Part shown: piece by piece, positions 6,219 to 14,259 of the stretch
Layout: every line of letters begins with the position of its first letter
How positions within the stretch are numbered: position 1 is the first letter of the stretch
Source of the DNA: Mariprofundaceae bacterium
Lineage (GTDB): Bacteria; Pseudomonadota; Zetaproteobacteria; Mariprofundales; Mariprofundaceae
Assembly (NCBI GenBank): GCA_015488125.1
Contig: WFOJ01000123.1
Location: 1 to 16,311 of the forward strand
DNA: 16,311 bases
Reading direction: 5' to 3'
Made by a program: the position numbers and the translations under genes
The notes under the pieces: model-generated
Seen by the model: only the letters and a program-made list of their open reading frames with translations
Told to the model about the DNA's origin: nothing
Database searches by the model: none

Positions 6219-8093
6219 ATGAAAACAACAGACACTCACCCCAACACAGATGCACTGGATGAGGCAACGATGGAAGCCTGCCACCCTTACCCTAACTCCC
6301 GCAAGGTGTATGTGCAGGGGTCTCGCCCGGATATCCGCGTACCCATGCGCGAAATTCGACTTTCACCCACGCATAGCCGCCACGGTGAAGAAGCAAACGC
6401 CCCCGTGCTGGTGTACGACACCTCCGGCCCTTACACTGACCTTGAATACCATGTTGATCTTGAACATGGTCTGCCACCGCTGCGTCAACAGTGGATTGAA
6501 GAACGCCGTGACACCGTGCAGCTTGACCGCCCCAGTTCTGATTACGGCCAGCAGCGGCGCGATGATGCGCGATTGAATCAACTGCGTTTTGCCCATATGC
6601 GACAACCACGCCGTGCGGTTGCCGGTGGTAACGTCACGCAGATGCACTATGCGCGTCGGGGAATCATCACCCCGGAAATGGAGTTTGTCGCCATTCGTGA
6701 AAATCAGAAGCGTCAACAGCAAGTAGGCATTGCCACACAACACCCCGGACAAGCCTTCGGCGCCAATATTCCCAGCGAAATCACCCCGGAATTTGTCCGC
6801 GATGAAATTGCCCGTGGCCGCGCCATTATTCCGGCCAATATCAACCACCCTGAGCTTGAGCCGATGATCATCGGTCGCAATTTTCTCGTTAAAATCAATG
6901 GCAACATCGGTAATTCCGCGCTTGGCTCCTCAATCGGTGAAGAAGTGGAAAAAATGACCTGGGCGACGCGTTGGGGCGCGGATACCATTATGGATTTATC
7001 CACGGGTAAAAACATTCATGAAACCCGCGAATGGATTATCCGCAATGCCGCCGTGCCAATTGGTACGGTTCCCATTTATCAGGCGCTGGAAAAAGTCGAT
7101 GGTATTGCCGAAAACTTAAGCTGGGAAATCTTCCGCGACACGCTGATTGAACAGGCTGAGCAGGGCGTGGATTATTTCACCATTCATGCCGGCGTCTTGC
7201 TGCGCTACGTGCCGCTGACGGCACGTCGTCTGGCGGGCATTGTCTCCCGTGGTGGCTCGATCATGGCCAAGTGGTGTCTGGCGCATCATCAGGAAAACTT
7301 TTTGTACACCCATTTTGAAGACATTTGCGAGATCATGAAAGCCTATGATGTTTCTTTCTCATTGGGTGATGGCCTGCGTCCCGGAGCCATTGCTGATGCC
7401 AATGATGAGGCGCAACTCAGCGAATTACGCACCCTGGGGGAGCTAACGCAGCTGGCCTGGAAGCATGATGTACAAACCATGATTGAAGGCCCGGGCCATG
7501 TGCCCATGCACATGATCAAGGAAAACATGGATATGCAGCTGGAATGCTGCAATGAAGCGCCTTTTTATACGCTGGGCCCGCTGACCACGGATATTGCTCC
7601 TGGCTATGACCACATCACTTCGGCCATTGGTGCGGCGCAAATCGGCTGGTATGGCTGTGCCATGCTTTGCTACGTCACCCCCAAAGAGCATCTTGGCTTA
7701 CCCAACAAGGACGATGTCAAAACCGGCGTCATCACCTACAAGCTGGCAGCGCATGCCGCCGACCTTGCCAAGGGGCATCCTGGTGCCCAGCAACGTGACG
7801 ACGCCTTGAGCAAGGCGCGCTTTGAATTTCGCTGGGAAGATCAGTTCAACCTCAGCCTTGACCCGGATACAGCCCGCGCCTTTCACGATGAGACCCTGCC
7901 CAAGGATTCTGCCAAGGTAGCCCACTTCTGCTCCATGTGTGGCCCGAAATTCTGCTCCATGAAAATCACCCAGGATGTGCGCGACTACGCTGCCGAACAC
8001 GGTCTTGATGAAGACGCAGCGCTTCGCGAAGGCATGCAGAAGCAATCTGAAGCCTTTACCAAACAAGGCGGGAAGATTTACCACAAAGCCTGA
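6219..8093 (+). CDS. thiC: Phosphomethylpyrimidine synthase (radical SAM)
   Basis: ThiC converts aminoimidazole ribotide to 4-amino-5-hydroxymethyl-2-methylpyrimidine phosphate, the pyrimidine half of thiamine. The 624-residue product is full length for a proteobacterial ThiC. The C-terminal [4Fe-4S] motif CSMCGPKFC (C571, C574, C579; Cx2Cx4C) is intact. Other family signatures are present: MHYARRGIITPEME, GADTIMDLSTGKNIHETREW, TIHAGVLLRYVPL, EGPGHVPMHMIKENMD and YGCAMLCYVTPKEHLGLPN. A strong GGAGGT ribosome site precedes the ATG. The gene is divergent from the cNMP operon and stands apart from other thi genes here. The 5' region is only about 148 bases and I find no TPP riboswitch in it, which is unusual for a proteobacterial thiC. 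Confidence 0.98.
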   Translation: MKTTDTHPNTDALDEATMEACHPYPNSRKVYVQGSRPDIRVPMREIRLSPTHSRHGEEANAPVLVYDTSGPYTDLEYHVDLEHGLPPLRQQWIEERRDTVQLDRPSSDYGQQRRDDARLNQLRFAHMRQPRRAVAGGNVTQMHYARRGIITPEMEFVAIRENQKRQQQVGIATQHPGQAFGANIPSEITPEFVRDEIARGRAIIPANINHPELEPMIIGRNFLVKINGNIGNSALGSSIGEEVEKMTWATRWGADTIMDLSTGKNIHETREWIIRNAAVPIGTVPIYQALEKVDGIAENLSWEIFRDTLIEQAEQGVDYFTIHAGVLLRYVPLTARRLAGIVSRGGSIMAKWCLAHHQENFLYTHFEDICEIMKAYDVSFSLGDGLRPGAIADANDEAQLSELRTLGELTQLAWKHDVQTMIEGPGHVPMHMIKENMDMQLECCNEAPFYTLGPLTTDIAPGYDHITSAIGAAQIGWYGCAMLCYVTPKEHLGLPNKDDVKTGVITYKLAAHAADLAKGHPGAQQRDDALSKARFEFRWEDQFNLSLDPDTARAFHDETLPKDSAKVAHFCSMCGPKFCSMKITQDVRDYAAEHGLDEDAALREGMQKQSEAFTKQGGKIYHKA

Positions 8094-8120
8094 ACGGGTG
8101 AAGATTGTGAACGCCTTGAC

Positions 8121-8152
8121 TGCCACCCTTCCATCTTGCAGGAAGGGTGGCA
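8121..8152 (+). other. Hairpin with perfect 12-bp stem after thiC
   Basis: TGCCACCCTTCC (8121-8132) pairs perfectly with GGAAGGGTGGCA (8141-8152) around an 8-base loop. It begins 28 bases after the thiC stop codon. No U-tract follows, so it is not a classical intrinsic terminator. It may protect the thiC transcript 3' end or partly separate it from the next gene, whose ribosome site lies about 25 bases further on. Confidence 0.6.
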
Positions 8153-8191
8153 GGACGCATACTTTGCCGGAGCACGATAAGGAGAGTTCCT

Positions 8192-8902
8192 GTGGCAAAA
8201 TTTGAAGCGGCTGTGTGGCTGACCGAGGATGAAGACCTGCTCGCCGTGGTTGCAGAAAAATCAGGCAAACGGCGAAAAGTGATGTTGCTGACCAACCGGC
8301 GGCTGGCGCTGATTCAGCATATCAATGGTGGCTGGCGCTTTATTGAAGACCGCCTGTGGAAAGATTTCGATTCTGTTGGCATTGAGCACCGCAACTGGGG
8401 TAACAGCTTCATGGTTGTTCATTTCAACCCCAAGCTAAACGTCGAGGAAGGACTGTGGACGCTGAACAAAGTGGATAAAAAGCAGGCCACGCCTGCCTAC
8501 AAGGAAATGAAGAACCGCGAGCTGAAGCGGCGTGAAACACCACCGAAAAAACCACCCGCCAAGGATACAAAAAAAGACGAACTGCCCAAAGATGCACGCT
8601 ATGTCTTTAATATCGATTCCAAAGCGTGTAAAGCTGAAGCCTTGATGAAGGAAAAGGCAGCGGCATCACTCCCGCCGGCTGACAAGGCCGACAAGGCAAG
8701 CCCGCCGCCTGCTCCGAAAGACGACAAGCCAAGCGATCAGGGTGACAGCAAGCCACCTGAGCCAAAAGAAGAAAAAGAAAAGCCTTCCGCGCCAGCAGGG
8801 GAAGAGGAGCCGCTGGCAGAAAAAGACCTTCATGCCGAAGGTCAGAAACTTCTGCTGGAAACAGTGAAGGGCTTTGTTAAGGATATTCTCAAGAAGAATT
8901 AA
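8192..8902 (+). CDS. Uncharacterised protein: PH-like N-domain and charged low-complexity tail
   Basis: The chosen GTG start (8192) has an AAGGAG ribosome site 7 bases upstream; an in-frame GTG at 8147 lies in the hairpin and has no such site. The 236-residue product has a folded N-terminal part of about 90 residues. Its pattern (RRKVMLLTNRRLALIQ, then GWRFIEDRLWKDFDSV) resembles bacterial PH-like domains, in which a short beta-barrel follows an 'xxLLTNRRL' strand. Residues about 105-210 are rich in Lys, Pro, Glu and Asp (KKPPAKDTKKDE, PPAPKDDKPSDQ) and probably disordered. A short amphipathic helix ends the protein (KLLLETVKGFVKDILKKN). There is no signal peptide or membrane segment. Its function is unknown, and the PH assignment is from pattern only. 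Confidence 0.75.
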   Translation: MAKFEAAVWLTEDEDLLAVVAEKSGKRRKVMLLTNRRLALIQHINGGWRFIEDRLWKDFDSVGIEHRNWGNSFMVVHFNPKLNVEEGLWTLNKVDKKQATPAYKEMKNRELKRRETPPKKPPAKDTKKDELPKDARYVFNIDSKACKAEALMKEKAAASLPPADKADKASPPPAPKDDKPSDQGDSKPPEPKEEKEKPSAPAGEEEPLAEKDLHAEGQKLLLETVKGFVKDILKKN

Positions 8903-8913
8903 ACTCCAGTCCT

Positions 8914-8942
8914 ATAAGTCCTATAAGACTTATGGGACTTAT
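8914..8942. repeat. 29-bp near-palindrome of CCTATAAGT-type repeats
   Basis: ATAAGTCCTATAAG (8914-8927) and CTTATGGGACTTAT (8929-8942) are inverted repeats with one mismatch around a single A. The left half itself contains two direct copies of CCTATAAG. It lies directly after the stop codon of the PH-like gene and before the terminator hairpin. It is probably a short intergenic repeat; a regulatory role is not shown. Confidence 0.6.
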
Positions 8943-8944
8943 AC

Positions 8945-8986
8945 CGCCAGCTCTTTCCAGGAGAAGAAAGAGCTGGCGATTGTTTG
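8945..8986 (+). terminator. Intrinsic terminator between the PH-like gene and htpG
   Basis: CGCCAGCTCTTTC (8945-8957) and GAAAGAGCTGGCG (8966-8978) form a perfect 13-bp stem with an 8-base loop. On the plus strand ATTGTTTGT follows. It sits between two convergent genes (stop codons at 8902 and 8987), so it may act in both directions, although the T-tract is better for the plus strand. Confidence 0.65.
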
Positions 8987-10885
8987 TCAGCCAGCGAGCA
9001 AGGCGTTGACGCGGCGTACAAACCCTGCTGGATCTTCCGGCAGGGCGCCTTCAGCCAGTACTGCCTGTTCAAACAACATGTTTGCCCATTCAGCGACGGC
9101 CTGATCATCTGTCAGTCCACCGATGCGCGTGATCAGCGGATGCTCAGGATTGATTTCCAACACCGGTTTTACATTCGGTGCATCCTGGCCAACGCTCTTG
9201 AGAATCCGCTCCATATTGGTGCTGATGTCCATTTCGTCAGACACCAGGCAAGCGGGTGATTCTGTCAGGCGGTGCGTGATCCGCACAGTTTTCACCTTAT
9301 CCTGCAAGACGGCGCGAATCTTATCCGCGACAGGTTCAGCCTTTTTATCCTGCTCGGCGCGGGCTTCACTGTCTTCCTCTTCGCCAATACCGGAAAGATC
9401 CAGTTCGCCTTTGGCAATCGACTGCAACGGTTTGCCATCAAACTCGTGCAAATGAGAGACCAGCCACTCATCAATGCGATCATGCAGCAAGAGAACTTCA
9501 ATGCCTTTTTTACGGAAAATCTCCAAATGCGGGCTGTGTTGAGCGGCAGCCAGCGATTCCGCCGTGATGTAATAAATTTTCTTCTGACCTTCAAGCATAC
9601 GTCCCACGTAATCTTTTAGCGATACGGTTGGCTCATCGCTGCTTTGGGCGTGACCAGCAGAGGCAAAGCGCAACAAGCCGGCAATCCGCTCCTTGTTGGC
9701 AAAGTCCTCAATCACCCCTTCTTTCAGACAATTGCCAAACTGTTGCCAGAACTCCTTGTATAGCGAAGCATCTTTGGCCATCTCCTCAAACATGGCCAGC
9801 ACGCGTTTGGTTGCGCCTTTCTTGATGGCTTCCATGGCGGGTGACTTTTGCAGAATCTCGCGGGACACATTCAGCGGCAGATCGTTGCTATCAATCACCC
9901 CGCGCATGAAACGCAGGTATTTTGGCAACAAATCCTCGTTGGTGTCCATGATGAACACACGACGAACATAGAGTTTTACGCCATGCTTGCTGTCAGCATG
10001 CCACAGGTCAAACGGTGCGTGTTTGGGCAAATACAGCAACAAGGTGTATTCATACTTGCCTTCAAGGCGTTGATGAATCCAGCGCATCGGTGGTTCATAA
10101 TCGTGGCCGACATGCTTGTAAAAGTTGATATAGTCCTCGTCGCTCAGCTCGGATTTGGGACGCGTCCACAAGGCAGAGGCCTGATTAACGGTTTCGATAG
10201 CATCTTCAGCTTCCTTCCCGTCTTCCGTTTCCTCAGCAGAAGCTTTCATGCGAATCGGGAAGGGGATATGATCGGCGTATTTGTGAATAATGCCGCGCAG
10301 GCGATAGGTTTCCAGAAACTCCCCGGCATCCTCGCGCAGATGCAGGGTAATCTCTGTGCCTCGTGCCGACCGCTCGATGGTTTCCAACGAATAATTGCCA
10401 TCACCGGCGGATTCCCAACGCACGCCATGCTCCGCCGTTAAGCCAGCCCGTCGGGTTTCCAGCGTTACTTTGTCGGCAACCAGAAAGGCCGAGTAAAAGC
10501 CCACGCCGAACTGGCCGATCAAATGTGCATCATTCTTGCTGTCACCGGTAAGTTGCTCAAAAAACTGACGTGTACCGGAGCGGGCAATGGTGCCGATATT
10601 GTTGATCACTTCGTCGCGGTTCATGCCAATGCCGTTATCACGAATGGTGATGGTTCGCGCTTCCTTATTGACTTCGATGTACACATGCAAGTCGGAATCA
10701 CCTTCGTAAAGGCTGTCGTCGGTGCTGGCTTCAAAGCGCAGTTTGTCGGCAGCATCCGAGGCATTGGAGATCAGTTCACGCAGGAAGATTTCCTTATTGG
10801 AGTACAAGGAATGGATCATCAGATCCAGCAACTGCGTGACCTCGGTCTCAAAGCGATATGTTTCCTTGTGATGGTTTTCACTCAT
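8987..10885 (-). CDS. htpG: Hsp90-family molecular chaperone
   Basis: HtpG is the cytosolic bacterial Hsp90, an ATP-driven dimeric chaperone. The 632-residue protein has the complete N-terminal GHKL ATPase: ELISNASDAADKLRF (catalytic E37, Mg/ATP-binding N41), DNGIGMNRDEVINNIGTIA and GQFGVGFYSAF. The middle domain follows (MRWIHQRLEGKYEYTLLLYLP, then LPLNVSREILQ with the ATP-sensing arginine), and then the C-terminal dimerisation domain. No truncation is seen. The gene lies 26 bases after the htpX stop codon, so it is probably the second gene of a heat-shock operon under the sigma32-type promoter upstream of htpX. An AAGGAG ribosome site is about 12 bases from the ATG, which is rather far. Confidence 0.98.
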   Translation of the reverse strand: MSENHHKETYRFETEVTQLLDLMIHSLYSNKEIFLRELISNASDAADKLRFEASTDDSLYEGDSDLHVYIEVNKEARTITIRDNGIGMNRDEVINNIGTIARSGTRQFFEQLTGDSKNDAHLIGQFGVGFYSAFLVADKVTLETRRAGLTAEHGVRWESAGDGNYSLETIERSARGTEITLHLREDAGEFLETYRLRGIIHKYADHIPFPIRMKASAEETEDGKEAEDAIETVNQASALWTRPKSELSDEDYINFYKHVGHDYEPPMRWIHQRLEGKYEYTLLLYLPKHAPFDLWHADSKHGVKLYVRRVFIMDTNEDLLPKYLRFMRGVIDSNDLPLNVSREILQKSPAMEAIKKGATKRVLAMFEEMAKDASLYKEFWQQFGNCLKEGVIEDFANKERIAGLLRFASAGHAQSSDEPTVSLKDYVGRMLEGQKKIYYITAESLAAAQHSPHLEIFRKKGIEVLLLHDRIDEWLVSHLHEFDGKPLQSIAKGELDLSGIGEEEDSEARAEQDKKAEPVADKIRAVLQDKVKTVRITHRLTESPACLVSDEMDISTNMERILKSVGQDAPNVKPVLEINPEHPLITRIGGLTDDQAVAEWANMLFEQAVLAEGALPEDPAGFVRRVNALLAG

Positions 10886-10911
10886 GGATGAATCATTCTC
10901 CTTCGCTGGTG

Positions 10912-11838
10912 TTAGCGGTGGTAGCGCTGTTGCAGGGCAGCCACGCGATCATCAATGGATGGATGGGTTGCAAACAAACCGACGAAGCCGCCGTTGGCGC
11001 CATAAATTTTCAGCGTCGCCAGCGCATCTTGCTGACCTTCTTCAATAGGGGCGGATTGTTGTGACAGATATTCGATTTTGCGCAAAGCGCGGATCATGCC
11101 ATCCGCCCCCAGCGCATCGGCAGCATAAGCATCAGCGCGAAATTCGCGTTGCCGCGAAAACCAGCAGACAACAATGGAGGCGAGTACGGAAAACAGGATT
11201 TGCAATATCGTATCCACCACGAAATAAATCATAAAGTTCATGCCACCTTCTTCATCGTCACCCGGGGCGACAGTAGCCACGGCACGAGCAATCATGCTGG
11301 CGAGAAAATAGACAAAGGTATTCATCAGCCCCTGCAACAAGGTGGTGGCCAACATATCCCCGTTGGCAATATGGCCGACTTCATGCGCCAGTACAGCGCG
11401 CAGTTCATCATCACTCAAGTTCATGGCCAGACCGGAAGAAACGGCCACCATGGCGCTGTTGCGCGTCGGGCCGGTGGCAAAGGCATTGGGCACATCATCC
11501 CAGTACACCCAGACCTCCGGCATGTTGATGCCTTCGCGTTCAGCCAGTTCCTTAACGGTATTAAAAACCAGCGCCTCTTTTTCCGTCTGCGGTACCACCA
11601 CCTGTTGCATATTCATGCTGCGTTTCACCATGGTTTTGGACATCAGCAGGGAAATAAACGCCCCACCGAAACCAAACACCATGGCCCAGGCAAACTGATG
11701 CGTGGCCACGCTTCCCCGCACATCAATACCGATCATCGGCAGCACGAAGTGGATAAGAATATTTCCGGTAATCGCCAGCGTCAGAAACACCAGCAGATTG
11801 GTAATAATTAGCAGGGCAATACCCTTAAATGAACGCAT
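10912..11838 (-). CDS. htpX: Heat-shock inner-membrane zinc protease
   Basis: HtpX is an M48-family zinc metalloprotease of the inner membrane that helps degrade misfolded membrane proteins together with FtsH. The 308-residue protein has two N-terminal membrane helices (about 7-32 and 46-66), the zinc motif HEVGH at 152-156, and two further hydrophobic stretches (about 165-190 and 203-228). The third metal ligand is probably E232 in REFRADAYAADALG. HtpX-specific stretches VWVYWDDVPNAFATGPTRNSAMVAVS are present (given as partial motif VPNAFATGP at about 116-124). A strong GGAGGT ribosome site precedes the ATG. Transcription should start at the sigma32-type promoter at 11902-11930 and continue into htpG. 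Confidence 0.97.
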   Translation of the reverse strand: MRSFKGIALLIITNLLVFLTLAITGNILIHFVLPMIGIDVRGSVATHQFAWAMVFGFGGAFISLLMSKTMVKRSMNMQQVVVPQTEKEALVFNTVKELAEREGINMPEVWVYWDDVPNAFATGPTRNSAMVAVSSGLAMNLSDDELRAVLAHEVGHIANGDMLATTLLQGLMNTFVYFLASMIARAVATVAPGDDEEGGMNFMIYFVVDTILQILFSVLASIVVCWFSRQREFRADAYAADALGADGMIRALRKIEYLSQQSAPIEEGQQDALATLKIYGANGGFVGLFATHPSIDDRVAALQQRYHR

Positions 11839-11901
11839 GCGAACCTCCAGGCGATCACGCGCATCGCTGGCGCGTTGTGTTGAAATAACAAACGGGGAGC
11901 A

Positions 11902-11930
11902 ATATGGGGGCAGACGCTGACGTTTTCAAG
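11902..11930 (-). promoter_or_regulatory. Sigma32 (heat-shock) promoter for htpX-htpG
   Basis: On the minus strand CTTGAAA (11930-11924) and CCCCATAT (11909-11902) are separated by 14 bases. Both match the sigma32 consensus CTTGAAA and CCCCATnT at every fixed position, and the spacing is within the usual range. The expected start of transcription is about 60 bases upstream of the htpX ATG. The match lies immediately upstream of two classical heat-shock genes, which makes chance unlikely. Confidence 0.88.
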
Positions 11931-11953
11931 CCCTGTCTGTATGGGGTTGTCGC

Positions 11954-13282
11954 TTACATCGAATCCGGCTGAATGGATTTGATCAAACGATTCACCTCAT
12001 CATTGAATTCGGCATCGCCAGCGCGTTGCTCTTCAATCTTGCGGCAGGCATACAGCACAGTGGTATGATCGCGACCACCAAATGCCTCACCGATCTCCGG
12101 CAGGGATTTGCGCGTCAGCTCCTTGCACAGAAACATGGCTACCTGGCGCGGGAAAGCAATATTCCGCGAACGCCGGGAGGATTTCATGTCCTTGGGGGCA
12201 ATGGCATAGTAATCTGCCACTTTCTTTTGAATATCATCAATATCCACCACCCGTTCGGCAACGCGCAATTGTTCGCGCAAGACCTGCCTGGCCATATCCA
12301 CGCTGATCGATTGCCGGGTTAAGTGGGCATAGGCATTCAGCCGGGTCAGTGCCCCTTCGAGTTCGCGCACATTATTGGTGATACGGGAGGCCAGCAAATA
12401 CGCCACATCCTTATCCAGCACAATCCCGGCCAGTTCAGCCTTACTGTGCAAAATCGCCAAGCGTGTTTCAAGGTTGGGCGGTTGAATATCAGCCACCAGT
12501 CCCCAGTTAAAACGCGAACGCAAACGTTCTTCCAGATGTGCCATATTGTGCGGACTGCGATCAGACACGAGAATGATCTGCTTGCGGATTTCATGCAGGG
12601 CATTGAAGGTATGAAAAAACTCTTCCTGGGTGCTGGTCTTCCCCTCAATAAACTGCACATCATCAATGATCAACACATCAACCTGACGATAACGTTCCCG
12701 GAAGGCCTGAGTGGAACGCGTGCGAATGGCCTCGATCAACTCATTGGTAAAACGTTCACCCGTGCGATAGGCAATGCTGTGGCGGTTTTGCTGAATCAGC
12801 GCATTGGCGACAGCATGAATCAAATGCGTCTTTCCCAAGCCGACCCCACCATGCACATAGAGCGGGTTATAATGTTCACCCGGGCGTTCGGCCACCGCCT
12901 GGCAAGCGGCAAAAACAAATTCATTGCTCGGACCAACAACGAAGTTAGCGAAGGTGAAACGCGAATCAATATTGCCATCGACACGCCCGGCTCGCTCATC
13001 CTGCCTGGCCCTGTCAGCATCGGCCTGTACATGTTGTGCCACAGCATCGCCAACGCCGTAGCAGATCTCTGTGCCAGCGCCAAAAACCGCCTCAACTTCC
13101 CGACGTATATCGTCGGCGCAATCGCGTTTTAATCCATCGAGAAAGAAGCGCCCCGGCGCAATCAAATGCAAGATACCACCACGCATCTCCACCTGTAGCG
13201 GTGCAACCCACGCATCATAGCGCGCCGGTTCGAGTTTTTCTTTCAGGCGTTTCGCCACTTCCTGCCATTGTTCCTGCATCAT
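11954..13282 (-). CDS. dnaA: Chromosomal replication initiator protein
   Basis: DnaA binds DnaA boxes at the origin and, in its ATP form, melts DNA and loads DnaB. From the ATG at 13282 the product is 442 residues. Domain I (1-80) begins MMQEQWQEVAKRLKEKL, and domain II (about 80-105) is a short linker. The AAA+ domain III has Walker A GGVGLGKTH (145-153), Walker B VLIIDD (203-208) and LEERLRSRF with the arginine finger. Domain IV has the DNA-binding signature GGRDHTTVLYACRKIE (402-417). The frame stays open upstream to a TTG at 13378, but that extension is Cys/Ser-rich and unlike any DnaA N-terminus. No clear ribosome site is seen. Full domain IV distinguishes it from Hda. The neighbours are mlaA and htpX, not dnaN/recF/gyrB, which is unusual. 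Confidence 0.96.
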   Translation of the reverse strand: MMQEQWQEVAKRLKEKLEPARYDAWVAPLQVEMRGGILHLIAPGRFFLDGLKRDCADDIRREVEAVFGAGTEICYGVGDAVAQHVQADADRARQDERAGRVDGNIDSRFTFANFVVGPSNEFVFAACQAVAERPGEHYNPLYVHGGVGLGKTHLIHAVANALIQQNRHSIAYRTGERFTNELIEAIRTRSTQAFRERYRQVDVLIIDDVQFIEGKTSTQEEFFHTFNALHEIRKQIILVSDRSPHNMAHLEERLRSRFNWGLVADIQPPNLETRLAILHSKAELAGIVLDKDVAYLLASRITNNVRELEGALTRLNAYAHLTRQSISVDMARQVLREQLRVAERVVDIDDIQKKVADYYAIAPKDMKSSRRSRNIAFPRQVAMFLCKELTRKSLPEIGEAFGGRDHTTVLYACRKIEEQRAGDAEFNDEVNRLIKSIQPDSM

Positions 13283-13362
13283 GGCAGCATGATAGGAAGA
13301 TGCCGATGAATGGCAATCATTCGAACACGGTTGCTCGTTGCCTTTCAAACATGCAGATGCAG

Positions 13363-13391
13363 CAAATATCGACCCCAAACATTACAGTCAA
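13363..13391 (-). promoter_or_regulatory. Possible dnaA promoter
   Basis: On the minus strand TTGACT (13391-13386) is followed after 17 bases by TATTTG (13368-13363), about 80 bases before the dnaA ATG. The -35 box is good and the -10 box is poor. The 181-base gap between mlaA and dnaA holds no clear DnaA box or terminator. Confidence 0.3.
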
Positions 13392-13463
13392 CTACGTCGC
13401 AAGCTCGATCTGCTACCCAATTCATCAAGCGAAAGCAACGCATTCATCGCTATTCACGGGTAT

Positions 13464-14204
13464 TTAATCTTCGGAGGAAAACATATCATCTTCCGCGAAA
13501 GGATCGTCCTCTTCTGAAGACATGGCTGGCGGATGGCCGTCATAAATCAGGTAATTGCGGTTTTGCCGCCAGGCATCGCGGGTAAAGATATAAGGATCAA
13601 GCGCCATATCATCACGCATGGAAGCCGCATCTTCCAGGCGGGCACGCAGATCCACGTATTTTAGCACCGTTAAAGGAATAGTCACCTGGGGAGAGAGTAC
13701 AAAAGCGCTCCAAAACAGGGCATCAGTAGCAGTTGAGGTAACGAAATCCGGGGTTTTTCGCACTGAATTTGGCCCGTAAAAAGGGTAAACAATATAAGCG
13801 CCCTGAGGCACACCCCACACAGCCAGTGTCTGACCAAAATCCTCGTTATGTTTCTCCAGTCCGATGGATGAGGCGACGTCGGCAAACCCCAGCATGCCAA
13901 CGGTTGAATTGATCAGGAAACGTTCCAGATCGTTGAACCCCTGTTTGCCCTTGCCTTGCAGAAAACTGTTTAATACGGTGTTAAGGTAAGTAGCGTTATC
14001 ATAGAAATTGGAGATGGCCGTTCGCAGCCCCTTGCTGGTCACAGCCGTGTATCCTTTGGCCAGCGGCCTGAGCAATACTTTGTCAAGGCCGTCATTGACC
14101 GCATATGTTGCACGGTTTACAGGTTGCAGCGGATCGAAATCATTGCGTGCCGTTGCGCAGGCGCTGAGTGAGAGCATAAGCAGAGCAAGAAAAACTTTCA
14201 TCAT
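13464..14204 (-). CDS. mlaA: MlaA/VacJ-family outer-membrane lipoprotein
   Basis: MlaA removes mislocalised phospholipids from the outer leaflet of the outer membrane and hands them to the Mla periplasmic carrier. From the ATG at 14204 the product is 246 residues, normal for the family. The signal peptide MMKVFLALLMLSLSAC ends in a lipobox (LSAC), with the lipidated cysteine at about 16. Family motifs are FDPLQPVNRATYAVND near the N-terminus, ISNFYDNATYLNTVLNSFLQ, FLINSTVGMLGFADVA, EDFGQTLAVWGVPQGAYIV and YPFYGPNSVRKTPDF. The C-terminus is strongly acidic (SSEEDDPFAEDDMFSSED). Upstream ATG-like starts only add a non-signal segment, so this start is preferred. The rest of the mla genes are not in the window. 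It is divergent from the Fe-S carrier gene, 55 bases away. Confidence 0.95.
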   Translation of the reverse strand: MMKVFLALLMLSLSACATARNDFDPLQPVNRATYAVNDGLDKVLLRPLAKGYTAVTSKGLRTAISNFYDNATYLNTVLNSFLQGKGKQGFNDLERFLINSTVGMLGFADVASSIGLEKHNEDFGQTLAVWGVPQGAYIVYPFYGPNSVRKTPDFVTSTATDALFWSAFVLSPQVTIPLTVLKYVDLRARLEDAASMRDDMALDPYIFTRDAWRQNRNYLIYDGHPPAMSSEEDDPFAEDDMFSSED

Positions 14205-14259
14205 CGCGGTATGATTGCGAGCAGCGCAAGAGAATGCAAGCACCCGACAGGAGAACATC

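Noticed and set aside
12323..13132. 269-codon open frame on the plus strand
   Set aside because: It is antisense to dnaA, whose full domain set is unmistakable. The translated product has no motif and no ribosome site.
11954..13282. Hda rather than DnaA
   Set aside because: The DNA-binding domain IV signature GGRDHTTV is present; Hda lacks domain IV.
13283..13378. Longer DnaA from TTG at 13378
   Set aside because: The added 32 residues are Cys/Ser-rich and unlike DnaA domain I, which begins at MMQEQWQEV; no ribosome site precedes the TTG.
13450..13458. CTATTCACG as a DnaA box
   Set aside because: Two mismatches to TTATnCACA and no cluster around it, so it does not support an origin or autoregulation.
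14215..14259. TTG start for the Fe-S carrier
   Set aside because: No ribosome site; the ATG at 14260 has AGGAGA and matches the family N-terminus.
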